Shown here: piece by piece, positions 1 to 5,209 of the stretch
Layout of the letters: the number at the start of each line of letters is the position of its first letter
Numbering within the stretch: position 1 is the stretch's first letter
Assembly (NCBI GenBank): GCA_964624795.1
Contig: CAZUZS010000138.1
Coordinates: 1 to 6,922, forward strand
Length of the DNA: 6,922 bases
DNA from: CAZUZS01 sp964624795
GTDB lineage: Bacteria; Calditrichota; Calditrichia; RBG-13-44-9
Reading direction: 5' to 3'
Notes under the pieces: model-generated
The model's database searches: none
Told to the model about the DNA's origin: nothing
What the model saw: the letters and a program-made list of their open reading frames with translations, nothing else
Program-made: the position numbers and the translations under genes

Positions 1-8
1 TCCTTAAT

Positions 9-27
9 CCCCGGCAAAATGCCGGGG
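9..27. other. Strong GC-rich hairpin beyond the 3' end of the leftward barrel gene
   Basis: Eight perfect base pairs (9-16 with 20-27, ccccggca/tgccgggg) close a three-base AAA loop. It lies 65 bases past the stop codon of the leftward gene at 92-820, so it could stabilise or end that transcript. Neither side has a T-run, so it is not a textbook rho-independent terminator. A competing outer pairing also exists: 2-10 (ccttaatcc) against 53-61 (ggattacgg) with one mismatch, which would use two bases of the inner stem. It could equally be one copy of a dispersed intergenic palindrome, which a single window cannot show. Confidence 0.5.
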
Positions 28-91
28 CTAATCAAAATGGCAAAAGAAGGCAGGATTACGGGGGAACGAAAAAAGCATTCGACGTTTTTCC

Positions 92-820
92 CTAAAATTC
101 CACCACCAACCCTACCTGTGCGGTAATCAAATCGGTCCCTGAATATTTTTCGTTGAGATCTACTTCCAATGCAGGAAGAATCAACTCCTTTGGCAAATAA
201 CTGGCCGGCTCACCGGCGATATAACGCCCGCGGAGATCGATAAGAAGGTCGGATAAATTCCATACCTTGCCGGTAATTGGAAACAGGGAAATCATCAAAC
301 CGGCACCTCCGCCGTAGCTGAAGGCGGTATCATCCTTGTAAACCGTGCTGTAAACTTCCCGGTTGGTGCGGGGATTGTGAAGATGCGTGCGGGTGCTTAG
401 ATAGTTGATGCCTGCCAATCCCTCCAGGTAAGGATGCAGCACACCGATTTTGCCGCGCAGGCGAAAAAGCAAATGCCACTGCAAAATCTTGTTATCCGTT
501 TTTACATCGTAAACGGATCTGAAATAGTTATCATCGAAAAACACCCTGGATTCTTCTTTACCGTATGTCAGGCTGACAAATGAGGCGCCAATGGAGAGCG
601 GCGTTTTAGGGATGAGGCAGCTCATCTCCACGCCCCATCCCCACGCTGGATTGTTGATATTATCGGCAAATTCTTTCTGCTCAAACCCGGCTGCTGCACT
701 CCATTCCGCCTGGAAATGCGGTTGGGCATGTAAGCTATTTCCTTTGCCGGGAAGAAATCCCGCACATGCCCACATCAGGAATGCCGCGCCGATCACCGTA
801 TTGTATGATATCTTCATCAT
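92..820 (-). CDS. Outer-membrane beta-barrel protein (242 aa), function unknown
   Basis: Seen: a 242-residue protein with an N-terminal signal peptide (MMKIS start, hydrophobic stretch about residues 8-22, likely cleavage in SLHA-Q near residue 32). Alternating aromatic/hydrophobic and glycine-rich beta segments follow: about 36-47, 59-70, 74-87, 112-122, 129-142, 166-180, 190-202 and 231-242. The protein ends in VGLVVEF with a terminal Phe, the usual C-terminal signal of outer-membrane barrels. The size and roughly eight strands fit the OmpA/OmpW-like small porin class (OMP_b-brl type). The open frame extends upstream to an ATG at 1048, but that 76-residue extension is Arg/Pro/Ser-rich, would bury the signal peptide and has no ribosome site. 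The start at 820 is therefore preferred, with a weak GGATGGGG 12 bases upstream. It is transcribed divergently from the gene at 1076. A structural or porin role is inferred; no ligand can be named. A lipoprotein reading (MWAC at 16-19) was considered and does not fit a lipobox. Confidence 0.75.
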   Translation of the reverse strand: MMKISYNTVIGAAFLMWACAGFLPGKGNSLHAQPHFQAEWSAAAGFEQKEFADNINNPAWGWGVEMSCLIPKTPLSIGASFVSLTYGKEESRVFFDDNYFRSVYDVKTDNKILQWHLLFRLRGKIGVLHPYLEGLAGINYLSTRTHLHNPRTNREVYSTVYKDDTAFSYGGGAGLMISLFPITGKVWNLSDLLIDLRGRYIAGEPASYLPKELILPALEVDLNEKYSGTDLITAQVGLVVEF

Positions 821-1075
821 GGTACAATTTACCCCATCCAATATGAATGGTTCAATATAAATCAAATGGGAGGCGGATTTCCACAAGATACCGAAATGGC
901 AGCGGCGGGAGGGCTGTGGGGGGAACTCGTCCGGCTTTTGCCTGGCGCCGGAGGCTTCCTGTGAACTTCTTACACAAAACAATGAAGGGGGATTTCCGGA
1001 ACCATTGAGATGTGCGGATTTTGCTTTGGCAAGATAATTGATTCTCATTAACTCAGAAATAAAAAGGAGGCTGTA
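821..1075. promoter_or_regulatory. Divergent intergenic region with presumed promoters for both flanking genes
   Basis: This 255-base region separates the leftward gene starting at 820 from the rightward gene starting at 1076, so promoters for both should lie here. The best sigma70-like pieces on the + strand are GATAAT at 1033-1038 and TTGAGA at 1005-1010. Their 22-base spacing is too long for a normal pair, so no promoter is firmly called. A stem of six perfect pairs (930-935 tccggc with 947-952 gccgga, 11-base loop) sits in the middle; it has no T-run on either side and would lie in the 5' leader of the leftward gene if transcription starts upstream of it. No known riboswitch was recognised. 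Confidence 0.35.
1066..1070 (+). promoter_or_regulatory. Strong Shine-Dalgarno for the 1076 gene
   Basis: GGAGG within aaaaaggagg lies five bases before the ATG at 1076. It fixes that start and is the best ribosome-binding site in the window. Confidence 0.85.
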
Positions 1076-1963
1076 ATGAAAAGGACATTTACCGCAATAA
1101 TCATCGTTTATTTATTCACCACCTTTTCAGTCCGGGCACAGTCAAGCAGCACACATGTCTCGTGGAGTCCGAGTCCCGATCCCGACATGATGGAGTACCG
1201 GCTGTTTCGCGCGGTCAATTCAACCGGTAATTTTAACCTGCTGTGCACCATCGTTCATCCCGAAACGCTTGTTTTTGATAATCTGAGCATCCAGCCGGGG
1301 AACCTGTATGCTTACACCGTTGCGGCAGTGGATTCTGCCGGTAACCAGTCCGGTTTTTCTGATACCGTGCAGATCGGCATTCCTGAAATTACCTGGTCGG
1401 TTTCGGAAATTTTATCGGGGCAGGCGACCCGCATCCCGCTTTCGGAAATATTTTCCGATCCCGATGATGCGCTGCAAAACCTGGTGGCGGCTTGCTCCGG
1501 TGAAGATCATTTGCAGATCAGTATTGCGAATGGAGAAATAAACGTGACGCCGGTTCCGCTCAACTACCTGGGCAGCTCCCATTTCACCATCAATGTGCAG
1601 GATCCGGACGGTTTTTATGACCAGCGGACCATCGCCCTGAATGTGGTGCCATCGTTGGGTGTGAATCATGGGGGGAATGCACCTGCCACTTTTTCGGTAA
1701 GCCAGAATTATCCCAATCCGTTTAATCCGCAAACCGAAATACAATTTGCCATTCCGGAAAATTCGCAGGTTGAAATTGCCGTTTATAACTCCCTCGGCCA
1801 GAAGGTCAGAAATCTTTTGTCCGATTACCGGAGCGCCGGTTATTATTCGGTGATCTGGGACGGTACCAACAACCTGGGCCAACATGTGGGAAGCGGGACC
1901 TATATTTACGTGGTGAAAGCCGGAAACCGGATCTCCTCAAAGAAAATGATCCTGCTCAAGTAG
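1076..1963 (+). CDS. Secreted FN3/Ig-like protein with T9SS C-terminal sorting domain (295 aa)
   Basis: Seen: a signal peptide (residues 1-21, cleavage near VRA-Q) is followed by a fibronectin-III-like domain at about 26-101 (W30, the YRLFRA strand, LYAYTVAAVDSAGN). A second beta-sandwich at about 104-193 resembles cadherin-like/Ig bacterial domains (SEIFSDPDD, FTINVQDPDG, TIALNV). A linker leads to the C-terminal domain at about 206-295, with NYPNPFNP at 211-218, VYNSLGQKV, WDGTNNLGQ, GSGTYIY and the ending KKMILLK. Known: this FlgD-Ig-like, type A C-terminal domain directs export through the type IX system in FCB bacteria, and cargo is released or attached at the surface. Inferred: the mature protein is extracellular or surface-bound, with a binding or adhesive rather than catalytic role, since no catalytic domain is visible. 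It is monocistronic to judge from its own strong ribosome site and the terminator candidate 11 bases after the stop. It shares its sorting-domain type with the gene at 2390. Confidence 0.88.
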   Translation: MKRTFTAIIIVYLFTTFSVRAQSSSTHVSWSPSPDPDMMEYRLFRAVNSTGNFNLLCTIVHPETLVFDNLSIQPGNLYAYTVAAVDSAGNQSGFSDTVQIGIPEITWSVSEILSGQATRIPLSEIFSDPDDALQNLVAACSGEDHLQISIANGEINVTPVPLNYLGSSHFTINVQDPDGFYDQRTIALNVVPSLGVNHGGNAPATFSVSQNYPNPFNPQTEIQFAIPENSQVEIAVYNSLGQKVRNLLSDYRSAGYYSVIWDGTNNLGQHVGSGTYIYVVKAGNRISSKKMILLK

Positions 1964-1974
1964 TCGACGATTTG

Positions 1975-2016
1975 ATACATCTTTTGGTGAAAGGTGTGCC
2001 GGGCAGATGTATTTTT
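1975..2016 (+). terminator. Candidate rho-independent terminator after the FN3/T9SS cargo gene
   Basis: Eight perfect pairs (1975-1982 atacatct with 2005-2012 agatgtat) are followed directly by a T-run at 2012-2016. The 22-base loop can form a small inner GGT/GCC helix (1986-1988 with 1998-2000). The hairpin starts 11 bases after the stop codon ending at 1963. The stem is AT-rich and the loop large, so efficiency is uncertain. Confidence 0.5.
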
Positions 2017-2104
2017 GCACAGAAGGACCTATTTTATTTTGGAGCAGGCTGTGGTTTCATTAATGTAATTGATGGTGTATGTGCTGCATCCCGCACACCT
2101 CCGG

Positions 2105-2152
2105 CGCCGCCCGCGATGCCCGATTGCATTGGGTTTCCGGGCGGCGGTTTTT
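2105..2152 (+). terminator. Strong GC-rich rho-independent terminator, far from any upstream stop
   Basis: Nine perfect, nearly all G-C pairs (2105-2113 cgccgcccg with 2138-2146 cgggcggcg) are followed by GTTTTTATTT. The loop can form an inner GCCC/GGGT helix. It is the best intrinsic terminator in the window on the + strand, yet lies about 140 bases after the nearest upstream stop (1963) and about 240 bases before the next start (2390). It may be a back-up terminator for the 1076 gene, the end of a small untranslated RNA, or an attenuator in the leader of the 2390 gene. Confidence 0.6.
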
Positions 2153-2314
2153 ATTTGCAGATATGATGCGGAAATTTAATTTCTTCCCGGACGGTATTTT
2201 TGATGCCGGACTGGTGAGTATGCGCCATTTCTCCTGCCCGACAATGATATCTTGCCTGTAAAGATAGAAACCAATTGAATTCACCCTATCCCGCCGGTAA
2301 ATTTTATTGCCCTT

Positions 2315-2347
2315 TCGTGGAGTCCAGTCGACCGCAGACAACCACGA
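2315..2347 (+). promoter_or_regulatory. Inverted repeat / leader hairpin upstream of the propeller gene
   Basis: TCGTGG (2315-2320) pairs perfectly with CCACGA (2342-2347), and an inner GTC/GAC helix (2322-2324 with 2337-2339) can extend it. It ends 42 bases before the ATG at 2390. It could be a 5' leader stem-loop or an operator-like site; no known family was recognised. A stem of this size can occur by chance in 400 bases. Confidence 0.3.
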
Positions 2348-2389
2348 GACGAATTAACAGATCACAACAAATGAGGCATTGTCAGACAA

Positions 2390-4153
2390 ATGAAAACTAT
2401 AATTCTCTCGGTAGTCATTTTTGTCGCTGTAAACCTTAAGGCGCAAGCACCGGATACACTTTGGACCAAATCTTTCGGCGGAACAAATATCGATGTTGCC
2501 CACGATGTCCGGCAAACCGCTGATGGCGGTTACATCATCGCCGGTTATACCCGTTCCTTTGGAAATATGAGCGGGAGGAACCTGTGGCTTGTGAAAACCG
2601 ATTCTTCCGGCAACGAGGAATGGAACAGCGCGCTGGGCGGAAATGATGATGAGGAAGCTTATTCGGTAGTTCAGACTCCCGACGGGGGCTATACCGTGGC
2701 AGGATATACAAAATCTTTTGGTTTGGGAATGAAAGATGTAATCCTCATAAAAACCGACAGCACCGGAACTTCCGAGTGGATCCGGACCTTTGGTGGCGCC
2801 CAGGATGATGAAGGCTATTGTCTTCAACAAACCGCCGATGGCGGGTATATCGTTGCCGGGGTTACATCATCTTCCGGGGCCGGCAGCAGGGATATGTGGT
2901 TGATAAAGACGAATGACTTCGGGAACGAAGAATGGAACCAAACGTTGGGCGGGTTTAGCTCGGATGGCGCCTGGTCGGTCCAACAAACAACCGACGGCGG
3001 GTATATCCTTACCGGCTGGACTTTTTCAAATGGGCCCGGTTATTTGGGCAATGCCTGGCTGGTAAAAACGGACTCCACAGGAACAGAAGAGTGGAACAGG
3101 ACATTTGGGGGAGATGACGCGGACCGGGGTTATTCGGTTCAACAAACAACAGACGGCGGCTACATCCTCACCGGGTATACCTCATCTTTTGGTGCGGGAT
3201 TAGATGATATGCTGCTCATAAAAACAGACAGCCTTGGCAATGAAGAATGGAATAAGACATTCGGGGGAAACGGCCGGGACTACGGTAATTTCGTTCAGCA
3301 AATCCGTGGCGGGGGATATATTGTAACCGGTTACACCCTTTCCTTTGGCGCAGGTGGAGATGATGTCTGGGCAGTAAGAACAAATTCCTCCGGTATCGAG
3401 GAGTGGAGCAGTACGTATGGAGGGCCTTATTCCGATGTCGGATTTGCCATCCGGCAAGTATCGGACGGCGGATTCATCGTTGCCGGGCATACCCTTTCCT
3501 TCGGCGCCGGATTGCATGATGCCTATCTCATCCGCATTGCTCCCGAAACCGCGCCGGTGTTTGCGGTTGCGCCCGACACAATCATTTTTAGTAATGCGAT
3601 AATGGGCAACACCCTGGTGGATAGTGTGCGAGTGCAAAACACCGGAAGTTCGAATCTGGTAATTGACTCGGTTATTTCTTCCCAGGCTTTTCTAAGTGCC
3701 TCACCTTTCGCTGCGACTCTCGCCCCGGATTCTACTGCCTGGTTTTATGTGCAATTTTACGCTGATACGGTGGCCGGCAGCCAGAGTGGGGCGGTTCTGT
3801 TCTATCATAATGGGGCAAGCTCTCCGGATTCAGTGACGGTACTGGGCGAAGTGATCACCGGAATCGACAGCCGCAATTCGAAAATTGCGCAAAAATTTAA
3901 CCTGCACCAGAACTATCCCAATCCCTTCAATCCGGTAACCACCATAAAGTTTGAGCTTCCGCAAAGGGAGTATGTGGCGCTGAAAGTATATAACGCCCTG
4001 GGGCAGGAGGTTGCCACCTTAATTGACGGTGTGAAGGCTGCCGGGAGTTACAAGGCGATCTTCGATGGAGCTCGGTTCAGCAGTGGGGTGTATTACTACA
4101 AAATCACTGCCGGAAATTTTTCCTCCGACGGGAAAATGCTGCTCCTGAAATAG
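2390..4153 (+). CDS. Secreted seven-repeat beta-propeller protein with T9SS C-terminal sorting domain (587 aa)
   Basis: Seen: a signal peptide (1-18, cleavage near KA-Q) is followed by seven consecutive repeats at about residues 25-383. Each is 52-53 residues and starts with a Trp (25, 78, 130, 182, 235, 287, 339), with the pattern W..(T/S)(F/L/Y)GG...D......QQT.DGGYI..G.T.SFG.G..D..LIKTDS.G.EE. An ASH/Ig-like domain with NTGSSNLVIDSV follows at about 390-488. The type A sorting domain covers about 504-587 (NYPNPFNP 508-515, VYNALGQEV, SSGVYYYK, ending GKMLLLK). Known: such repeats occur in secreted FCB proteins, and seven Trp-led units fit a seven-bladed propeller. Inferred: an extracellular ligand- or polymer-binding propeller delivered by T9SS; no catalytic residues are evident. 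Repeat 6 has GGGY and repeat 7 DGGF where the others have DGGY. The start is supported by the signal peptide, while the ribosome site is weak (GAGG, 13 bases upstream). It is flanked by gene-free stretches and is probably monocistronic. Confidence 0.88.
   Translation: MKTIILSVVIFVAVNLKAQAPDTLWTKSFGGTNIDVAHDVRQTADGGYIIAGYTRSFGNMSGRNLWLVKTDSSGNEEWNSALGGNDDEEAYSVVQTPDGGYTVAGYTKSFGLGMKDVILIKTDSTGTSEWIRTFGGAQDDEGYCLQQTADGGYIVAGVTSSSGAGSRDMWLIKTNDFGNEEWNQTLGGFSSDGAWSVQQTTDGGYILTGWTFSNGPGYLGNAWLVKTDSTGTEEWNRTFGGDDADRGYSVQQTTDGGYILTGYTSSFGAGLDDMLLIKTDSLGNEEWNKTFGGNGRDYGNFVQQIRGGGYIVTGYTLSFGAGGDDVWAVRTNSSGIEEWSSTYGGPYSDVGFAIRQVSDGGFIVAGHTLSFGAGLHDAYLIRIAPETAPVFAVAPDTIIFSNAIMGNTLVDSVRVQNTGSSNLVIDSVISSQAFLSASPFAATLAPDSTAWFYVQFYADTVAGSQSGAVLFYHNGASSPDSVTVLGEVITGIDSRNSKIAQKFNLHQNYPNPFNPVTTIKFELPQREYVALKVYNALGQEVATLIDGVKAAGSYKAIFDGARFSSGVYYYKITAGNFSSDGKMLLLK
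2462..3538 (+). repeat. Seven in-frame coding repeats (156-159 bp each), propeller blades
   Basis: The Trp codons that open each unit lie at about 2462, 2621, 2777, 2933, 3092, 3248 and 3404, giving periods of 159, 156, 156, 159, 156 and 156 bases. The units are clearly homologous in protein, but at DNA level only adjacent units 4 and 5 look close (both carry tcggt-caacaaacaac-gacggcgg around 2976 and 3135). This suggests old duplication with perhaps one more recent copying or conversion event. Confidence 0.85.
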
Positions 4154-4427
4154 CACGCATGCGCTCTTTTTCCAGAATACGATTGCGTGAGACATGTGCC
4201 ACGAGGTTGGCGCGGCGGGCACCTGGTACGTCGAGTAATTCTTTTCTTGTAGATAGATAAAGATTTTTCGGCGAAAGCCCACTCTTGCGAAGTGCTTCGT
4301 CGGGCAGATAGCATCCTCAAACGGAAAATGTCAAAATTCGTTATACCTCATCAGCAATACTTCATTTTTCACTTGAATAATTCCTGCCGCTTTTTTAAAC
4401 TTGTAAAAACAATAACACAAGAGGCAT
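4154..4427. other. Gene-free 274-base stretch between the propeller gene and the assembly gap
   Basis: No convincing gene is present. The frame from GTG 4292 that appears to run through the gap encodes a Lys/Phe-rich, non-secretory sequence and is not supported. A nested hairpin is possible at 4277-4305: GCCC/GGGC outside, CGAA/TTCG (4288-4291 with 4296-4299) inside. A sigma70-like pair TTGAAT (4373-4378), 17 bases, TAAACT (4396-4401) may serve a gene starting inside the gap. The last bases, acaagaggcat, contain an AGAGG ribosome-site-like motif. No clear terminator follows the 4153 stop; cgcatgcg then a T-run (4156-4170) cannot form a good stem. Confidence 0.4.
4373..4401 (+). promoter_or_regulatory. 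Weak promoter candidate for the gene interrupted by the gap
   Basis: TTGAAT and TAAACT each match four of six sigma70 consensus bases, with a 17-base spacer. This is about 50 bases before the gap, beyond which a rightward gene is already in progress. Matches of this quality are common by chance. Confidence 0.2.
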
Positions 4428-4527
4428 NNNNNNNNNNNNNNNNNNNNNNNNNNNNNNNNNNNNNNNNNNNNNNNNNNNNNNNNNNNNNNNNNNNNNNNNN
4501 NNNNNNNNNNNNNNNNNNNNNNNNNNN
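4428..4527. other. Assembly gap (exactly 100 N)
   Basis: The run is exactly 100 N, the usual placeholder for a scaffold gap of unknown size. Reading frame and distance across it are therefore meaningless. It hides the start and N-terminal part of the gene continuing at 4528-5098. Confidence 0.98.
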
Positions 4528-5098
4528 CTTTTCCGCCCTGTATGAATTGCCTTTTCATATTTTTGCCGGGCTGAACGATCGACTTAGATTTGGTTTGCAG
4601 GATCAGAATCTGATAAACACAAAGGTAAAATATAGTATTCAGGATGTGAAAGACTTTCTGCCGCTTATGTTGCGTGGTGGCCTTTCCTACCGCATCATTC
4701 CGCTTACTAATAAGGAAAAAAATCGCCAAATAGTTAGCCTCCTGTTTGCTTTCGAAGCGGTTCTTTTAGGCGCGGATAACAGCTTTAACTACTGGCAGCC
4801 AAATTACGGCATCGAGCTGACGCTTCTGGAATATCTGCAATTGCGCTTTGGGCGGGAGAGCGAATTTGAAATCGATCCCGTGTACAGTTATTCGCCCCAG
4901 TTTCCGGTGAACCGTTTCGGTTTTGGGGTCCGGCTTCCGGTTTCCGAGCTACTGCATTTTGGGCGGCAACTGGCATTGCAATTTGATTATAACTACTCCG
5001 ATTGGAATCAGATTGATGAATCGGGCGTTAGGTTCTTGGATGGAGAAACCGGAATAAACCGAAGCGCTTTCAGTATAAAATTAATAACCGATTTATAA
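4528..5098 (+). CDS. C-terminal part of an outer-membrane beta-barrel protein, 5' end lost in gap (possibly PorV/PorQ-like)
   Basis: Seen: 189 codons are readable from 4529 to the TAA at 5096-5098. The protein is rich in amphipathic beta segments of alternating aromatic and hydrophobic residues (LPLMLRGGLSYRI, QIVSLLFAFEAVLLG, YGIELTLLEYLQLRFGR, RFGFGVRLP, LALQFDYNYSDW, SAFSIKLITDL), typical of an outer-membrane barrel. Known and inferred: the order of an RGGLSYR strand, a long polar loop, an EYLQLRFG hairpin, then a GFGVRLP strand and an F.YNYSDW strand resembles the C-terminal half of the PorV/PorQ (UPF0164-like) barrels that serve T9SS or lipid transport. The resemblance is from memory and weak. 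The presence of two T9SS cargo genes next door makes it plausible, but an unrelated barrel is just as possible. The signal peptide and start codon lie in the gap; the missing length is unknown. Confidence 0.7.
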
Positions 5099-5116
5099 GA
5101 TTCCGCACTGTCCCGG

Positions 5117-5146
5117 AGGTTGAGCCAGCAAATTAAGCCTGTTTTT
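5117..5146 (+). terminator. Weak terminator candidate after the partial barrel gene
   Basis: AGGTT (5117-5121) can pair with AAGCCT (5136-5140, including one U-G pair), followed by GTTTTT at 5141-5146. The five-pair stem is short and the 14-base loop large, but the T-run and the position 18 bases after the stop favour a terminator separating this gene from rsgA. Confidence 0.35.
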
Positions 5147-5162
5147 AAATGCCATCCCATAT

Positions 5163-5202
5163 TATATTTTGGCGCAACTGTTCTTTACCCGTTATAGAAG
5201 GA
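5163..5202 (+). promoter_or_regulatory. Putative -10 element and Shine-Dalgarno of rsgA
   Basis: TATATT at 5163-5168 matches five of six -10 bases, but no good -35 is seen 16-18 bases upstream. AGAAGGA (5196-5202) lies seven bases before the ATG at 5210 and is a good ribosome site that fixes the start. The ribosome site is well supported, the promoter is not. Confidence 0.4.
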
Positions 5203-5209
5203 AGCTGGC

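Larger units (their letters stand above)
1964..2389. other. Gene-poor 426-base intergenic region
   Basis: No convincing gene is present; the short open frames here (64, 93 and 60 residues) lack ribosome sites and recognisable composition. The stretch holds a gene-proximal terminator-like hairpin (1975-2016), a small hairpin TGTGC/GCACA at 2080-2097, a GC-rich hairpin followed by a T-run (2105-2152), a weak 6-bp hairpin TATCTT/AAGATA at 2248-2266 and a leader inverted repeat (2315-2347). The promoter for the gene at 2390 must lie here, but no clear -35/-10 pair was seen. Confidence 0.6.

Noticed and set aside
763..774. Lipoprotein signal (MWAC) in the leftward barrel protein
   Set aside because: Residues before Cys19 (M-W-A) do not fit a lipobox, and a normal cleavage site (SLHA-Q) lies further on.
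591..860. 89-residue + strand open frame
   Set aside because: It is antisense to the start of the well-supported barrel gene, has no ribosome site and has a Cys/Pro/His-rich composition typical of a shadow frame.
1412..1885. 157-residue - strand open frame
   Set aside because: It is wholly antisense to the FN3/T9SS cargo gene, whose signal peptide, domains and sorting tail are clear.
1972..2166. 64-residue + strand open frame after the FN3 cargo gene
   Set aside because: It has no ribosome site, spans two terminator-like hairpins and has no recognisable protein features.
2060..2341. 93-residue - strand open frame in the intergenic region
   Set aside because: No ribosome site or family-like sequence was seen; it reads through the GC-rich terminator stem on the opposite strand.
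2462..3538. CRISPR-like regular repeats
   Set aside because: The period of 156-159 bases is in frame and codes for protein blades. Units diverge at synonymous sites and there are no conserved short repeats with unique spacers.
4156..4170. Terminator overlapping the stop of the propeller gene (cgcatgcg then T-run)
   Set aside because: The palindrome leaves only two usable base pairs around a tight loop, and the outer pairing needs bulges, so it would not be stable.
4292..5098. A continuous 268-residue frame from GTG 4292 through the gap
   Set aside because: It exists only because 100 placeholder Ns happen to preserve a frame. The part left of the gap is not signal-peptide-like or barrel-like and has no ribosome site, so only 4528-5098 is kept.
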